Source: Planktothrix tepida PCC 9214
GTDB taxonomy: Bacteria > Cyanobacteriota > Cyanobacteriia > Cyanobacteriales > Microcoleaceae
Length of the DNA: 64,000 bases
Reading direction: 5' to 3'
Assembly: GCF_900009145.1 (NCBI RefSeq)
Contig: NZ_LN889803.1
Span: 306,116 to 370,115 of the forward strand
The first letter of the stretch is position 1, and every line of letters starts with the position of its first letter. This document shows positions 18,965 to 29,297 of the stretch, one piece after another. Position numbers and translations under genes: made by a program. The notes under the pieces are model-generated. The model did no database searches. It was not told where the DNA came from and saw only the letters and a program-made list of their open reading frames with translations.

Positions 18965-19432
18965 AGATAGTCAGTGTTAATAATTTTACTCCTGTTAGAG
19001 TAAAACTTAAATTAATGTTAAGTTTTAGGCTTCGGCTTAAATTTAGCTTTATTAATTCTATCTTTAATAAAATGTATACTCTCATTAAATTTTGTTTCAA
19101 ACCCCAAAAAAAGTGAAAAATTTTACAGCATATCCCGAATCAGATGATATACTTAGTTTCAGATTGAATACATCTTCCAACTGTTTTAAGTCTTAAACCT
19201 TACTCGTTTTGGCTTTCAAAGGGTTCCCTCCACCCCAAATTTCTCACTGACCTGCTACTGAAATTGCTGAAACCGTTCTGCACAAAAGGACGCATTATTC
19301 CTATTTAATATTTCTCTGCTCAATAAACTTTGTTGCGCTAGATAGTTTGTTGGGTTAGGGATGTTGTTGGCTATTAAATCTAATAGCCTCGACTCGACTT
19401 GCCTTTGTTAGATAATTGAGGACGAAAATATT
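18965..19432. other. Divergent intergenic region
   Basis: This 468-base AT-rich stretch carries the promoters of the glycosyltransferase (minus) and the PPC protease (plus). No small gene or known RNA was recognised. GAGGACG near 19420 is the ribosome binding site of the plus-strand gene. Confidence 0.45.
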
Positions 19433-22400
19433 ATGCCTGATCTACCTGATCTATATGAACCCAATGACTCCCTGGGAGGGGCTAGTGACTTAGGGCTAAC
19501 CAGTGGAAATTTGCAGATTCCCAACTTAAGCATTGATGCTTATAACGAAGATTGGTTTCAGTTTCAAACCACTGGTGACGGTGCAACAACTGTCGGGATT
19601 GATTTTGATTCCGCACAGGGAGATTTAGATCTTTATGTTTATGATGCTTTCGGTTATTATCTGGGCAGTTCCACAAGCATGAGCAATAATAACGAAACCG
19701 TTTATTCAAGCTATCTCCCGACGGGAACCTACTATGCCCAAGTGTACGGGTCGAACGGTGCTAGTAACCCAAACTATACGTTAAATCTTTCCACACCTTC
19801 TGCAACACAGTTTGATGATTGGTATGAGGAAAATGATTTTTTCGGAACAGGTAACTTAGGGGTACTACAAGGATGGAACCCCTACTATGGTTTAGTGCTT
19901 CAGCCTAATGATGAAGATTGGTTCCAGTTTCAAACCACGAATACCGGAACCCTGAATGTTCGCCTAGATTTCCTCAATTCTCTGGGAGATTTAGACTTTG
20001 AACTCTATAATAGCGCGGGTCAACTGGTGGGTTCCTCCGCTACTGCTGGAGATACCGAACAGATCAGCATTCCCAATGCTGCCCCAGGTATTTATCATGC
20101 CAAAGTGATTGGATATGGTGGAGCGGGTAACTCCAACTATAGTCTCACCGTTGATGCTCCCATTACGACCACCTTTGATGATCGGTATGAACCCAATGAC
20201 TCCTTAAGCAGTGCATCCGTTTTGCCTTTAGTGAATGGTCAGGTTAATGAAACGAACCTGAACACGTCATGGGACGATCCCGACTGGTTCCAATTTACCG
20301 TGCCTGGAAACTTGACTCCAGGTAGCAATATTAGTGTTGATGCGGTTAACGATCAAGGCTCCCTCAATCTGATTTTATATGATCAAAATGGCAACTGGGT
20401 TAACATGGGCTATGGTTACAACGATCAAAGTGCCACAATTAACTTAGATTATCTCAGTCAGGGAACCTACTATGCCCAAGTTAGTGGATATAGTTATGAT
20501 TTTGCTAGTGTCGTTAACTACAACCTTTCAATTAATGCGGTTTCTGGTGGCAGTAGCGCAATTCCCAATGATTTCTTTGAACCGAATGATACTCAAGTAA
20601 CTGCGACTTCCTTAATGGGGAATACCAGCTACACAAACCTAACCATAACCCCTAATAATCCTGACTGGTTCCAATTTTATCTACCCGCAAACCTGGCTCC
20701 GAGCAGTAGCTTCGGTATTAATTTCTTAAACTCTCAAGGAGATCTCGACATCTCCCTCCATGATCAATATGGCAACTGGATTAATGGTTCATCATCGGGT
20801 TGGAGTGATACCGAAAGTGTTCCTTTAAGTGGACTGACTGAGGGAACCTACTATGCTCAAGTTTACGGTGCGTATGGATCGACCAATCCTAACTACAGCG
20901 TAACGCTCAATACACCTTTGGGTGGTACTACAGTTACGGATGATCGGTATGAAGAAAATGACTCCTTAGGAGGAGCAGCGCGATTAGAGCTATCAAATAT
21001 TGGTCAATTTAATGCCAACAACTTAGTCGCCAACGATGATGACTGGTTCCAGTTTACGGTTCCCCAAAATCCGAGCCCTGGGAGTAACATTAATATCGGG
21101 TTTAGTCAGGGTCAAGGAGACGGCCTTTACCTGTACTTGTACGATCAAAATGGCAACTGGCTTAACTTTTCCTATAATGGGGGGAATAATAACCCAACCA
21201 TTGCTTTAGATACCCTACCTGGTGGCACATACTATGCACAGGTCGTGGACTATTCAGCAACTAACCCCAGTTATAGTCTGAATATTGATGCCCAAGGTGG
21301 AACAGCACCTCCTACGGGTGGCGATGATCCACTTGAAGACAATGATCTTCAAACATCAGCAACTATTTTACCCGTCGGACAACAAACCTTTATCGCTTTG
21401 AGTGCTTTAGATGATGATTGGTACAAATTTACACTCAACAGTCCAGCCCAAGCCAGTGATTACGTTAGTATAGATTTTCAGCACAGTCTAGGGGATTTAG
21501 ACCTGGAAGTGTTAACACCAACAGGTCAATATTTAGGTTCCTACGGCGTCAGTAACACTGAAACGATTAGTCTGGTTGGTCAACCCGAAGGGGATTACTA
21601 TATTCGTGCCTATGGCTTTAATGGGGCAACAAACTACTATAACCTTAATGTTGTTACCTCAACCTCCTCAAGCAACAATCCTTCCGAGGATGATTCATTT
21701 GAAGAAAATGATACTTCAGATCAGGCTACCGATCTACAGACAAAACTCCTGAGTGGAGAAAGCAGTTTTACCGATCTGAAGATTAACTCTAATGATGATG
21801 ACTGGTTCAAATTTACAACAACTCAAATCGGAGGACTCAACGATAAAATTACAATCAACTCAACCCAATCGGGAGATTTAGATTTAGAAATTCTCGCTCC
21901 TGATGGGCAAACCTATGGTTCCTATGGTATCTTCGCTAATGAAGAAGTGAGCTTGGCTTATCTTCCCGCCGGAGAATACAAAGTCAGAGTCTCTGGTTAT
22001 GCTGGAGCGGCTAATTCCAATTACAGTTTATCGATTACGGCTCCGGTGACATCATCTAGTACCGCAGGAATTCAACCCGACCCACGAGAAACTAATGATA
22101 GTCGAGAGACAGCAAGCCCTGTTCTCAATAACGGGATCATTCCCAGTCTCAACATTCATGCCGCCAATAATGAAGATTGGTTCAAGTTTAACTTAGGCAG
22201 TACGGGTTTATCCTCCCATCAAGTTATTGTTAATGGTTTTGAACACAGTTTAGGGGATATCGATGTTCAACTGTATGATGCTGCGGGAACCTTCCTGCGG
22301 AGTTCGGGAAGTACCAGTAACTCTGAAAGTATCTCCTTAGAGGGACTTATCCCTGGTGAATATTATGTGAAAGTCTTTGGCTATGCCGGAGCAACGAACC

Positions 22401-25400
22401 CTCAATACCAGCTTCAAGTTAATGCTCCTGTGGTGGATACCAATAATCCTAACTCAAACCCTGGGAACATTACAATTAACCGAGACAGCTACGAGGACAA
22501 TGATACTTTTGAAACCGCTAGTAACCTGGGTACAACTCGTAGTGCTGATCCGACGCGGGTTGTCAGTGCTATTCAAGATCAAATTGATCTCACCGATTTG
22601 ACCCTTGAAGCTGCGGACGATGATTGGTTCAAATTCCGAAAAACGAGTGCCGGAAATGTCGATGTTCGACTCACTTTTGAACATGACTACGGAGATGTGG
22701 ATCTTGAAGTTCGGGATAGTAATAACCAACCGATCGGCCAATCCCAAGGAACGAGCGACACTGAAACCGTTTCCTTTAATGCCGCAGCCCAAGGCACTTA
22801 TTACGTCCGAGCCTACGGTTATGAGGGGGCAACTAATCCCAATTATCGGTTACAGATCACTCCCACCTTTGGAAACGGAGGTTCTTTAGATGTTGTCGCT
22901 GATCAGTTTGAACCGGGTAACAACGAACGAACCGGAGCCACCGTTCTTCAAGATTTGACCTCTACTCAAGGGAGTTTGAGTATTCACAATCCCACGGATG
23001 TGGATTGGTTTAAATTTACTCCCGCAGGAAATAGTACCGAAAACAACCAAATCTTTATCAATTACGATTCCGTCGCTAATTTGACCCTGGAATTGTATGA
23101 TCAAGCCGGAAATCTGCTCCCGGATCGACCGGTTGTTTCTCAACCCAATTCCGGTTTAGCCAGTATCTCCTTAGCCGGACTGCCTGGTGATGGTAACACC
23201 CCCTACTATGCTAAGGTTTCAGGAGCGAATCCTTCGCCTTACAGTTTGTCCTTGAATGCACCGGAAACGGCAAGTGTGAACCCCGGTACATCCACGGATC
23301 AGTGGACGATTATGGTCTACATTGCCGGGGATAACAACCTCGCAGCAGCAGGTCTAGTTGACATTAATGAAATGGAATCTATCGGACTGCCCGATAATGT
23401 CAATGTTGTGGTTCAGTATGATGGCAACTCAGATTATGTCTCTCAGGACTGGGCTGATACCCGTCGGGGCGTGATTCAACAAGACTTTACCACCTCTACG
23501 GTTTCTAGCAACTTAACCAGTTTGGGTGAGTTGAATATGGGTGATCCCCAAACCCTGACTGACTTTATCCAATGGGGTAAAAACAACTACGCGGCGCAAA
23601 ACTATGCCGTTGTGGTTTGGGATCATGGCGGTGGCCGCAGTGGTGTGGCTTGGGATGATACAAGCGGTGGTACTAACTTATCGGTGAATGAACTGACAAC
23701 GGCAATTTCCAATGCGGGTTTAGGAGATAGTCTGCAAGTGGTCGGTTTAGATGCCTGTCTGATGGCTTTAACCGAAGAAACCTACGACCTGAAAAACTTA
23801 ACCGATGTGTTTGTGGGTGCCCAAAACCCAGAGCCGGGTGATGGCTGGGATTACGCGGGCTGGTTCCAACGTTTGGCGGATGGAGGCGGTCGCTTGGATG
23901 CTGAACAAATGGGCGGTGCGATCGTTGATGCCTATGGTGACTTTTATAACAATTCTGAAACTCAATCAGCCATCCGTACTTCCGCGTTAGACAATCTTAA
24001 AACTCAATTGGATGCTTTCGTAGATGCTACGGCTAATGCCAGCGATAGTGATTGGCAAGCGATTACTCAAGCACGTTCAGAAGCCAGAACCTTTTACATT
24101 GAAGATGAGCGGGATTTGGGTGGCTTCATGCAGGCGGTTGATAATCGTTTAGATGGCCCAATTGGGGATGCGGCTCGTCAAGTGTCTCAAGCTCTGCAAG
24201 CGGCAGTCATCAACCAAGTAAACTACTCTGGAGCAAACGGTCTGAGTATTTACCTGCCTCCTGTGAATGGTTCTGGTTATCAAAGTACCTACAATGGTAA
24301 TAACTTCCACTTTGCCGCCGATACCAAATGGACTCAATTCCTCACCGCTTTCGCCAGTCGTGATCGTGCTATAGCCAGCGATCGCAATCAACGGATTAGT
24401 CCTGACGCTGCCGAAACCACCGATTTAAGTGGCAATATTACGGGTAATCAAAATAACAACTCGGCCAGTGCTGCCTACTATCTGGGCAATTTAGCCGGAT
24501 CGGAGTATACATTCTCTGATCTGAATCTGGATACGGCTGATGATAAGGATTGGTATCGGTTTGAAATGCCGGGTGATGGTGTTGATGGCAATAAAATCTC
24601 CTTGGTTGATACGACTCCTGGCCTCACCCTGAAACTTTACAAAGCTGAAGCCAATGGCAGTTTAGCAGCCAATTCAGTGGCAGTGGCAACGGGAACTGAT
24701 GGAAGCGTCAGTCTTGTCGGTCAAACCGCAGGAACCTATTTTGTTGAGGTGTCGGGTAGTGCAGCTAACCCAGAATACAGCCTGAAGGTCAATGCCCCGG
24801 CTGCCGCTATTAGTCGAAGCGGAGAAGGGATTGTCCCTGATGCTTTAGAAGGCAATGGAAACAATAACAGTCAGGCAAAAGCGAGTGATTTAGGTGGCTT
24901 AGGGCCAAACGATTCCTTGAGTATTCCCGGTCTGAATATTACTGCGGGTGATGAAGACTGGTACACGATCACCCCAACTCGGATTCCTGAACGGTATCCT
25001 AATGCGATCACGATTAACTTTGATAACGCTCAAGGCGACCTCAATCTGGCACTGTACAAAGCCGATGGGACTCTGATTGAAAGTTCTTCAACCAGCGATC
25101 GCAACTATGAGTCTATTAGTTTCCCCACTGGCGATGATCCGGTCTATATCAAAGTCTCTGGTAAAGATGGTGCTACCAATCCCAACTATACACTTGATGT
25201 TGTGCGTCGGGAGTTGGATATTGATGGGAATGGTGCGGCAGATGCTTTAACGGATGGTTTACTCAGTTTAAGCTCGCTGTTTGGTTTCACCGAGGATAGT
25301 TTAACTGATGGAAAAGTCGCTAGTGATGGACAACGTATCTATCCAGATGAAATTTCAAATTATTTAGAGCAAGCTCAAACCAATATGCTGGATGTTGATG

Positions 25401-25594
25401 GTAATGGCACGCCAGATGCTTTAACAGATGGTGTCATTCAACTTGCATATTTGTTTGGTTTCCGTGGGGATCAACTCGCTAATCCTGCATATCTGGGAAC
25501 AGGCGCAACTCGTACAACGAGTCAGGAATTAGAAGAATTCTTGGGTTTGTATATGCCTCCTATTGCCTCAAATAATTCAGTCTCTTTGATCTAA
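19433..25594 (+). CDS. Giant PPC-repeat protein with embedded C11 (clostripain) protease
   Basis: A 2053-residue protein. Ten bacterial pre-peptidase C-terminal (PPC) domains, each about 100-130 residues and opening with a D-x-YEPND-like motif, occupy about 1-1285. A clostripain-family C11 cysteine protease domain follows (about 1290-1640) with its dyad at His1398 (VWDHGGG) and Cys1442 (LDACLMA). Two more PPC domains and two dockerin- or EF-hand-like calcium loops (LDIDGNGAADALTDG and LDVDGNGTPDALTDG) end the chain. No Sec signal peptide is present: the protein starts directly in PPC 1. Export may use a C-terminal signal or type I secretion. C11 enzymes cut after Arg or Lys and are usually calcium dependent. 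ATG preceded by GAGG; terminator at 25603. Confidence 0.9.
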   Translation: MPDLPDLYEPNDSLGGASDLGLTSGNLQIPNLSIDAYNEDWFQFQTTGDGATTVGIDFDSAQGDLDLYVYDAFGYYLGSSTSMSNNNETVYSSYLPTGTYYAQVYGSNGASNPNYTLNLSTPSATQFDDWYEENDFFGTGNLGVLQGWNPYYGLVLQPNDEDWFQFQTTNTGTLNVRLDFLNSLGDLDFELYNSAGQLVGSSATAGDTEQISIPNAAPGIYHAKVIGYGGAGNSNYSLTVDAPITTTFDDRYEPNDSLSSASVLPLVNGQVNETNLNTSWDDPDWFQFTVPGNLTPGSNISVDAVNDQGSLNLILYDQNGNWVNMGYGYNDQSATINLDYLSQGTYYAQVSGYSYDFASVVNYNLSINAVSGGSSAIPNDFFEPNDTQVTATSLMGNTSYTNLTITPNNPDWFQFYLPANLAPSSSFGINFLNSQGDLDISLHDQYGNWINGSSSGWSDTESVPLSGLTEGTYYAQVYGAYGSTNPNYSVTLNTPLGGTTVTDDRYEENDSLGGAARLELSNIGQFNANNLVANDDDWFQFTVPQNPSPGSNINIGFSQGQGDGLYLYLYDQNGNWLNFSYNGGNNNPTIALDTLPGGTYYAQVVDYSATNPSYSLNIDAQGGTAPPTGGDDPLEDNDLQTSATILPVGQQTFIALSALDDDWYKFTLNSPAQASDYVSIDFQHSLGDLDLEVLTPTGQYLGSYGVSNTETISLVGQPEGDYYIRAYGFNGATNYYNLNVVTSTSSSNNPSEDDSFEENDTSDQATDLQTKLLSGESSFTDLKINSNDDDWFKFTTTQIGGLNDKITINSTQSGDLDLEILAPDGQTYGSYGIFANEEVSLAYLPAGEYKVRVSGYAGAANSNYSLSITAPVTSSSTAGIQPDPRETNDSRETASPVLNNGIIPSLNIHAANNEDWFKFNLGSTGLSSHQVIVNGFEHSLGDIDVQLYDAAGTFLRSSGSTSNSESISLEGLIPGEYYVKVFGYAGATNPQYQLQVNAPVVDTNNPNSNPGNITINRDSYEDNDTFETASNLGTTRSADPTRVVSAIQDQIDLTDLTLEAADDDWFKFRKTSAGNVDVRLTFEHDYGDVDLEVRDSNNQPIGQSQGTSDTETVSFNAAAQGTYYVRAYGYEGATNPNYRLQITPTFGNGGSLDVVADQFEPGNNERTGATVLQDLTSTQGSLSIHNPTDVDWFKFTPAGNSTENNQIFINYDSVANLTLELYDQAGNLLPDRPVVSQPNSGLASISLAGLPGDGNTPYYAKVSGANPSPYSLSLNAPETASVNPGTSTDQWTIMVYIAGDNNLAAAGLVDINEMESIGLPDNVNVVVQYDGNSDYVSQDWADTRRGVIQQDFTTSTVSSNLTSLGELNMGDPQTLTDFIQWGKNNYAAQNYAVVVWDHGGGRSGVAWDDTSGGTNLSVNELTTAISNAGLGDSLQVVGLDACLMALTEETYDLKNLTDVFVGAQNPEPGDGWDYAGWFQRLADGGGRLDAEQMGGAIVDAYGDFYNNSETQSAIRTSALDNLKTQLDAFVDATANASDSDWQAITQARSEARTFYIEDERDLGGFMQAVDNRLDGPIGDAARQVSQALQAAVINQVNYSGANGLSIYLPPVNGSGYQSTYNGNNFHFAADTKWTQFLTAFASRDRAIASDRNQRISPDAAETTDLSGNITGNQNNNSASAAYYLGNLAGSEYTFSDLNLDTADDKDWYRFEMPGDGVDGNKISLVDTTPGLTLKLYKAEANGSLAANSVAVATGTDGSVSLVGQTAGTYFVEVSGSAANPEYSLKVNAPAAAISRSGEGIVPDALEGNGNNNSQAKASDLGGLGPNDSLSIPGLNITAGDEDWYTITPTRIPERYPNAITINFDNAQGDLNLALYKADGTLIESSSTSDRNYESISFPTGDDPVYIKVSGKDGATNPNYTLDVVRRELDIDGNGAADALTDGLLSLSSLFGFTEDSLTDGKVASDGQRIYPDEISNYLEQAQTNMLDVDGNGTPDALTDGVIQLAYLFGFRGDQLANPAYLGTGATRTTSQELEEFLGLYMPPIASNNSVSLI

Positions 25595-25602
25595 AGTCAA
25601 TC

Positions 25603-25634
25603 GTAAAAGGGTGAGCATCTGATCACTCTTTTAC
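25603..25634 (+). terminator. Terminator after the PPC protease gene
   Basis: GTAAAAGGGTGA pairs with TCACTCTTTTAC over 12 bases with one G-U pair. TTTTAAAATTTT follows. Confidence 0.75.
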
Positions 25635-25985
25635 TTTTAAAATTTTCCCTACCTAAAAAGCCATACAAAAATTATCTATTGGAAAAGCTATGGCACTTGG
25701 TAATTTTGATTAGCCATGACAATCATTGTGCTATATTTTGTAATAACCTTTTAAAGGAGCCTCGCCAGAAAGTATTTTTCAGTGATTTTAAAAATCATAA
25801 AATCTCATTATTATTTAACAATTAAAATCAAACTAATCAGTCATATTTTTTATTAAATTAAAATATTAAAATAAGTTAAGAGATGCTGATGCAATGAAAA
25901 CAAAAAGTATATTATATTAATAATTCAATCGGTTGTTTTTAAAGGATCAACTCATTGATTTAATATTGTAAGGAGTTTGAATCAA
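25635..25985 (+). other. AT-rich upstream region of the RTX adhesin
   Basis: About 350 AT-rich bases with no gene recognised. It should hold the promoter of the following gene. GTAAGGAG at about 25968-25975 is that gene's ribosome binding site. It fits the ATG at 25986 (10-base spacing) and not the TTG at 25977 (1 base). Confidence 0.45.
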
Positions 25986-28900
25986 ATGGCAGAACAAATT
26001 ATTAGAGCTAACCCAACAACAATAAATGCCTCACCGGATAATCCTATTTCATTTGATGTTACATATAACACGGCTAATCCCAGCGATCCAACCTTAACAG
26101 GGCTAGGTCTTCGATTACACTTTAATTCTCAAGAACTCGATTTCACGAATCTTAGTAATACACTCTCTGCACCTCTGACATTAGGCCCTCAAGAAAGCAC
26201 TGAAACAGCGCAAACAGATGATGGCGATCCCAGTACAGACTCTTTTATCTTGTACAGTTGGACAGATTTGGGCAGTGCTTGGCCTGGAGCCACTCAAACT
26301 TATCCTGTCACTCTTTATACAGCTAACTTTACTGCTTTACCATCCTTTGATGGAGCTACCATTAACTTTACAAGATCCTCTACAGCATCCGGTTATACAT
26401 TGGATGCTCAACCCCTACAAATTAATCTTTTAACGGATACACCCCCGACAATCAGCGATATTACGGCCCAAACCACCAACGAAGATACCGCAACAGCCGC
26501 TATCCCCTTTACCATTGGAGATGATCAAACTCCTGTTGCTGACTTACAAGTCACATTTACTTCTAGCAATACCACTTTAGTTCCTGCTGCTAATATCGCT
26601 TTAGGAGGAAGTGGGAGCGATCGCACGCTCACCGTTACACCAGCCGCCAATCTAGCCGGAAGTTCAGATATTACCGTCACCGTTACCGATGGAAGCAATC
26701 AAGCGACATCGGACACCTTTACCCTAACGGTGAATCCAGTTAACGACCTACCTACGATTACCGATATTGCCAACCAAACCACCGCGCAAAACACAGCAAC
26801 GGCAGCCCTTCCCTTTACCATTGGGGATGTGGAAACCCCTGTGGCTGACTTACAAGTTGCTGTAACATCGGATAATTCCACCTTAGTTCCCAATACTAAT
26901 ATTGCCTTGGGTGGCGCAGGAAGCGATCGCACCTTAACCGTAACACCAGCAGATAATCAAAGTGGAACCGCTAATATTACCGTCACCGTTACCGATGCTG
27001 ATGGTGGTACAGCCACGGATACTTTTGCCCTAACCGTTGAAGCTCCCAACCAACCCCCCACCGCCGACGCAGATACAGTTCAGGGCACACAAAATACCCC
27101 AGTTACGATTCCCGTCGCCACCTTATTAGACGGTGATACCGATCCCGAAAACGATCCCCTCAGTATTACGGCGGTTAGCAATCCTCAAAACGGGACTGTA
27201 GAACTACAAAACGGTAACGTCATCTTTACCCCGACGGCAGACTTTATCGGAAATGGAACCTTTGATTACAGTCTCAGTGATAGTATAAATCCCCCCGTCA
27301 CCGGAAACGTTACTGTTGAAATTACTGCTCCTACTCCAGCCGGAATTACCGTCACTCCTGACAAAGGATTAACCACCGATGAAACAGGTAAAACAGCTAC
27401 CTTTACGGTGAAGTTAGACACTCAACCGACGGCAGATGTCACCATTCCGGTCGTGAGTTCCAACACCGCAGAAGGAACTGTAGCCCCAGAAAGCTTAGTC
27501 TTTACCTCAGCTAACTGGAATACAGCCCAAACCGTTACGGTGACAGGTGTAGCTGATAATACCGTTGATGGAGATCAAGCCTATACCATTGAACTGCAAG
27601 CTGCGGTCAGTACCGATACCAACTATAGTGGCAAAGATGCCACGGATGTCTCTGTTACGAATACTGATGTTATTCCACCAACTCCAGCCGGAATTACCGT
27701 AGCCCCCACCACCGGATTAACCACCGATGAAGCAGGTAAAACAGCTACCTTTACGGTGAAATTAGACACTCAACCGACGGCAGATGTCACTATTCCGGTC
27801 GTTAGCTCCAACACCGCAGAAGGAACCGTAGCCCCGGAAAGCTTAGTCTTTACCTCAGCGAACTGGGATACCGCCCAAACCGTTACGGTAACGGGTGTAG
27901 CCGATGGTATCGTTGATGCAAATCAAGCCTATACAATTGAACTGCAAGCTGCTACCAGTACCGATACCAACTATAGTGGTCAAGATGCCACGGATGTCTC
28001 TGTTACAAATACTAACGTTGATGTTCCTATTAGTGTTGAGCCTTCAGCCGGAATTACCGTCAGTCCCACCACCGGATTAACCACCAGTGAATCCGGTACA
28101 ACAGCTACCTTTACGGTGAAATTAGATTCTCAACCGACGGCAAATGTCACCATTCCAGTAGTTAGCTCTAACACCGCAGAAGGAACAGCCGCTCCTGCCA
28201 GTTTAGTCTTTACTGCTGCTAACTGGAATACAGCCCAAACCGTTACGGTGACAGGTGTAGCGGATAATACTGTTGATGGGGATCAAGCTTATACCATTGA
28301 ACTGCAACCTGCTGTTAGTACCGATGCCAACTATAAGGGCAAAAATGCCACGGATGTTCAGGTTACTAATACCAACACCGATACCAACACGCTACCACCC
28401 AATCCCGACGAAATCGATACCTTGCAGGGTGGAGAAGGTGCAGATACATTTGTCCTGACAGGTACTCCCCTAACCAAACCCTCCATTCCTTCACCTACAG
28501 ACTTTACCGAAGATCAACCCAATCAACTCTTTGGGACTGACAATGATGATGTGATTATCGGCAGTAGTGGGGATGAAACCTTGCTGGGTTTCAAAGGCAA
28601 TGACTTCCTGAATGGAGAAGGAGGGGGAGATCAACTGTTTGGAGGTGTGGATAACGACACCCTTGTTGGTAGTAGTAGTGATGAACTCCTCTATGGCAAT
28701 AAAAATAGTGATCTGGTCTTTGGTGGAGGGGGTCTTGATACTCTCTATGGCGGTCAAGACGATGATACCCTGACAGGGGAAAGTGGCAGTGACCTGATAT
28801 TAGGAGATAAGGGAAATGATGTTCTCTATGGTGTAACTGACTTGGGTTACACTCTGATTTCAGACTTCACCCCCAATCAAGACGTGATTCAACTCACAGG

Positions 28901-29066
28901 AAGTGCAGATAACTATCGTTTGACCGATGCACCCGCAGGTACGGGTGTTGGCACCGGAATCATCCGTATTGATGATCAAGGAAATCAGCAATATATTGGT
29001 GTGATTGAAGGAGTATTGATGTCACAAACAAGTTTAACCACTAGCAACTTCTTCCAATTTGTTTAG
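25986..29066 (+). CDS. RTX-type secreted adhesin with cadherin-like and tandem repeat domains
   Basis: A 1026-residue extracellular protein. An N-terminal cohesin-like beta domain (about 1-150) is followed by two related cadherin-like units each beginning with a PPTISDI- or LPTITDI-type motif, one Ig-like unit with a PPTADAD start, and three nearly identical units of 116-120 residues (about 450-795). Last come RTX calcium-binding nonapeptides (NDTLVG, LYGGQDDDTLTG) and a C-terminal segment (LISDFTPNQDVIQL) typical of type I secretion substrates. There is no N-terminal signal peptide, which agrees with type I export; no exporter gene lies in the window. The start is set by AAGGAG ten bases before the ATG. 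Likely a surface or matrix protein; the binding partner is unknown. Confidence 0.85.
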   Translation: MAEQIIRANPTTINASPDNPISFDVTYNTANPSDPTLTGLGLRLHFNSQELDFTNLSNTLSAPLTLGPQESTETAQTDDGDPSTDSFILYSWTDLGSAWPGATQTYPVTLYTANFTALPSFDGATINFTRSSTASGYTLDAQPLQINLLTDTPPTISDITAQTTNEDTATAAIPFTIGDDQTPVADLQVTFTSSNTTLVPAANIALGGSGSDRTLTVTPAANLAGSSDITVTVTDGSNQATSDTFTLTVNPVNDLPTITDIANQTTAQNTATAALPFTIGDVETPVADLQVAVTSDNSTLVPNTNIALGGAGSDRTLTVTPADNQSGTANITVTVTDADGGTATDTFALTVEAPNQPPTADADTVQGTQNTPVTIPVATLLDGDTDPENDPLSITAVSNPQNGTVELQNGNVIFTPTADFIGNGTFDYSLSDSINPPVTGNVTVEITAPTPAGITVTPDKGLTTDETGKTATFTVKLDTQPTADVTIPVVSSNTAEGTVAPESLVFTSANWNTAQTVTVTGVADNTVDGDQAYTIELQAAVSTDTNYSGKDATDVSVTNTDVIPPTPAGITVAPTTGLTTDEAGKTATFTVKLDTQPTADVTIPVVSSNTAEGTVAPESLVFTSANWDTAQTVTVTGVADGIVDANQAYTIELQAATSTDTNYSGQDATDVSVTNTNVDVPISVEPSAGITVSPTTGLTTSESGTTATFTVKLDSQPTANVTIPVVSSNTAEGTAAPASLVFTAANWNTAQTVTVTGVADNTVDGDQAYTIELQPAVSTDANYKGKNATDVQVTNTNTDTNTLPPNPDEIDTLQGGEGADTFVLTGTPLTKPSIPSPTDFTEDQPNQLFGTDNDDVIIGSSGDETLLGFKGNDFLNGEGGGDQLFGGVDNDTLVGSSSDELLYGNKNSDLVFGGGGLDTLYGGQDDDTLTGESGSDLILGDKGNDVLYGVTDLGYTLISDFTPNQDVIQLTGSADNYRLTDAPAGTGVGTGIIRIDDQGNQQYIGVIEGVLMSQTSLTTSNFFQFV
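27336..28376 (+). repeat. Three tandem coding repeats of about 350 bases
   Basis: Units at 27336-27683, 27684-28043 and 28044-28376 each open with a PAGITV- or SAGITV-type start and share long identical stretches (for example FTVKLD, TIPVVSSNTAEGT, QTVTVTGVAD). Units 1 and 2 are most alike. The near identity at DNA level suggests recent duplication or gene conversion. Confidence 0.85.
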
Positions 29067-29081
29067 CTTTTGAGGAGGTTT

Positions 29082-29134
29082 GGGGGAGCTACAAATAAAT
29101 CCCCCCTGTAGAGACGTTGCATGCAACGTCTCTA
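29082..29134. repeat. Hairpin followed by a 26-base perfect palindrome
   Basis: GGGGGA (29082-29087) can pair with TCCCCC (29100-29105). Directly after it lies a perfect palindrome at 29109-29134 whose half-site is TAGAGACGTTGCA. It follows the adhesin gene and may act as its terminator. It belongs to the same family as the elements at 7827 and 62911. Confidence 0.7.
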
Positions 29135-29297
29135 GGGTTAAGGGGATCTGATCAAAGCTGTAATCAGGGCTTTTTGGCGTTAAGTTGACGGACTTTTGGC
29201 ACATCTCGCCCCAGGAGATGAATTGGATTTTAAGTCATTTATACAACTGATTTAGACTAACTATAGCGCTAATTTAAGGATTTCATATAACATTTAA

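Noticed and set aside
22454..22792. 112-codon minus-strand frame inside the PPC protease gene
   Set aside because: Shadow frame of a repetitive, Asn/Asp-rich gene; no start signals.
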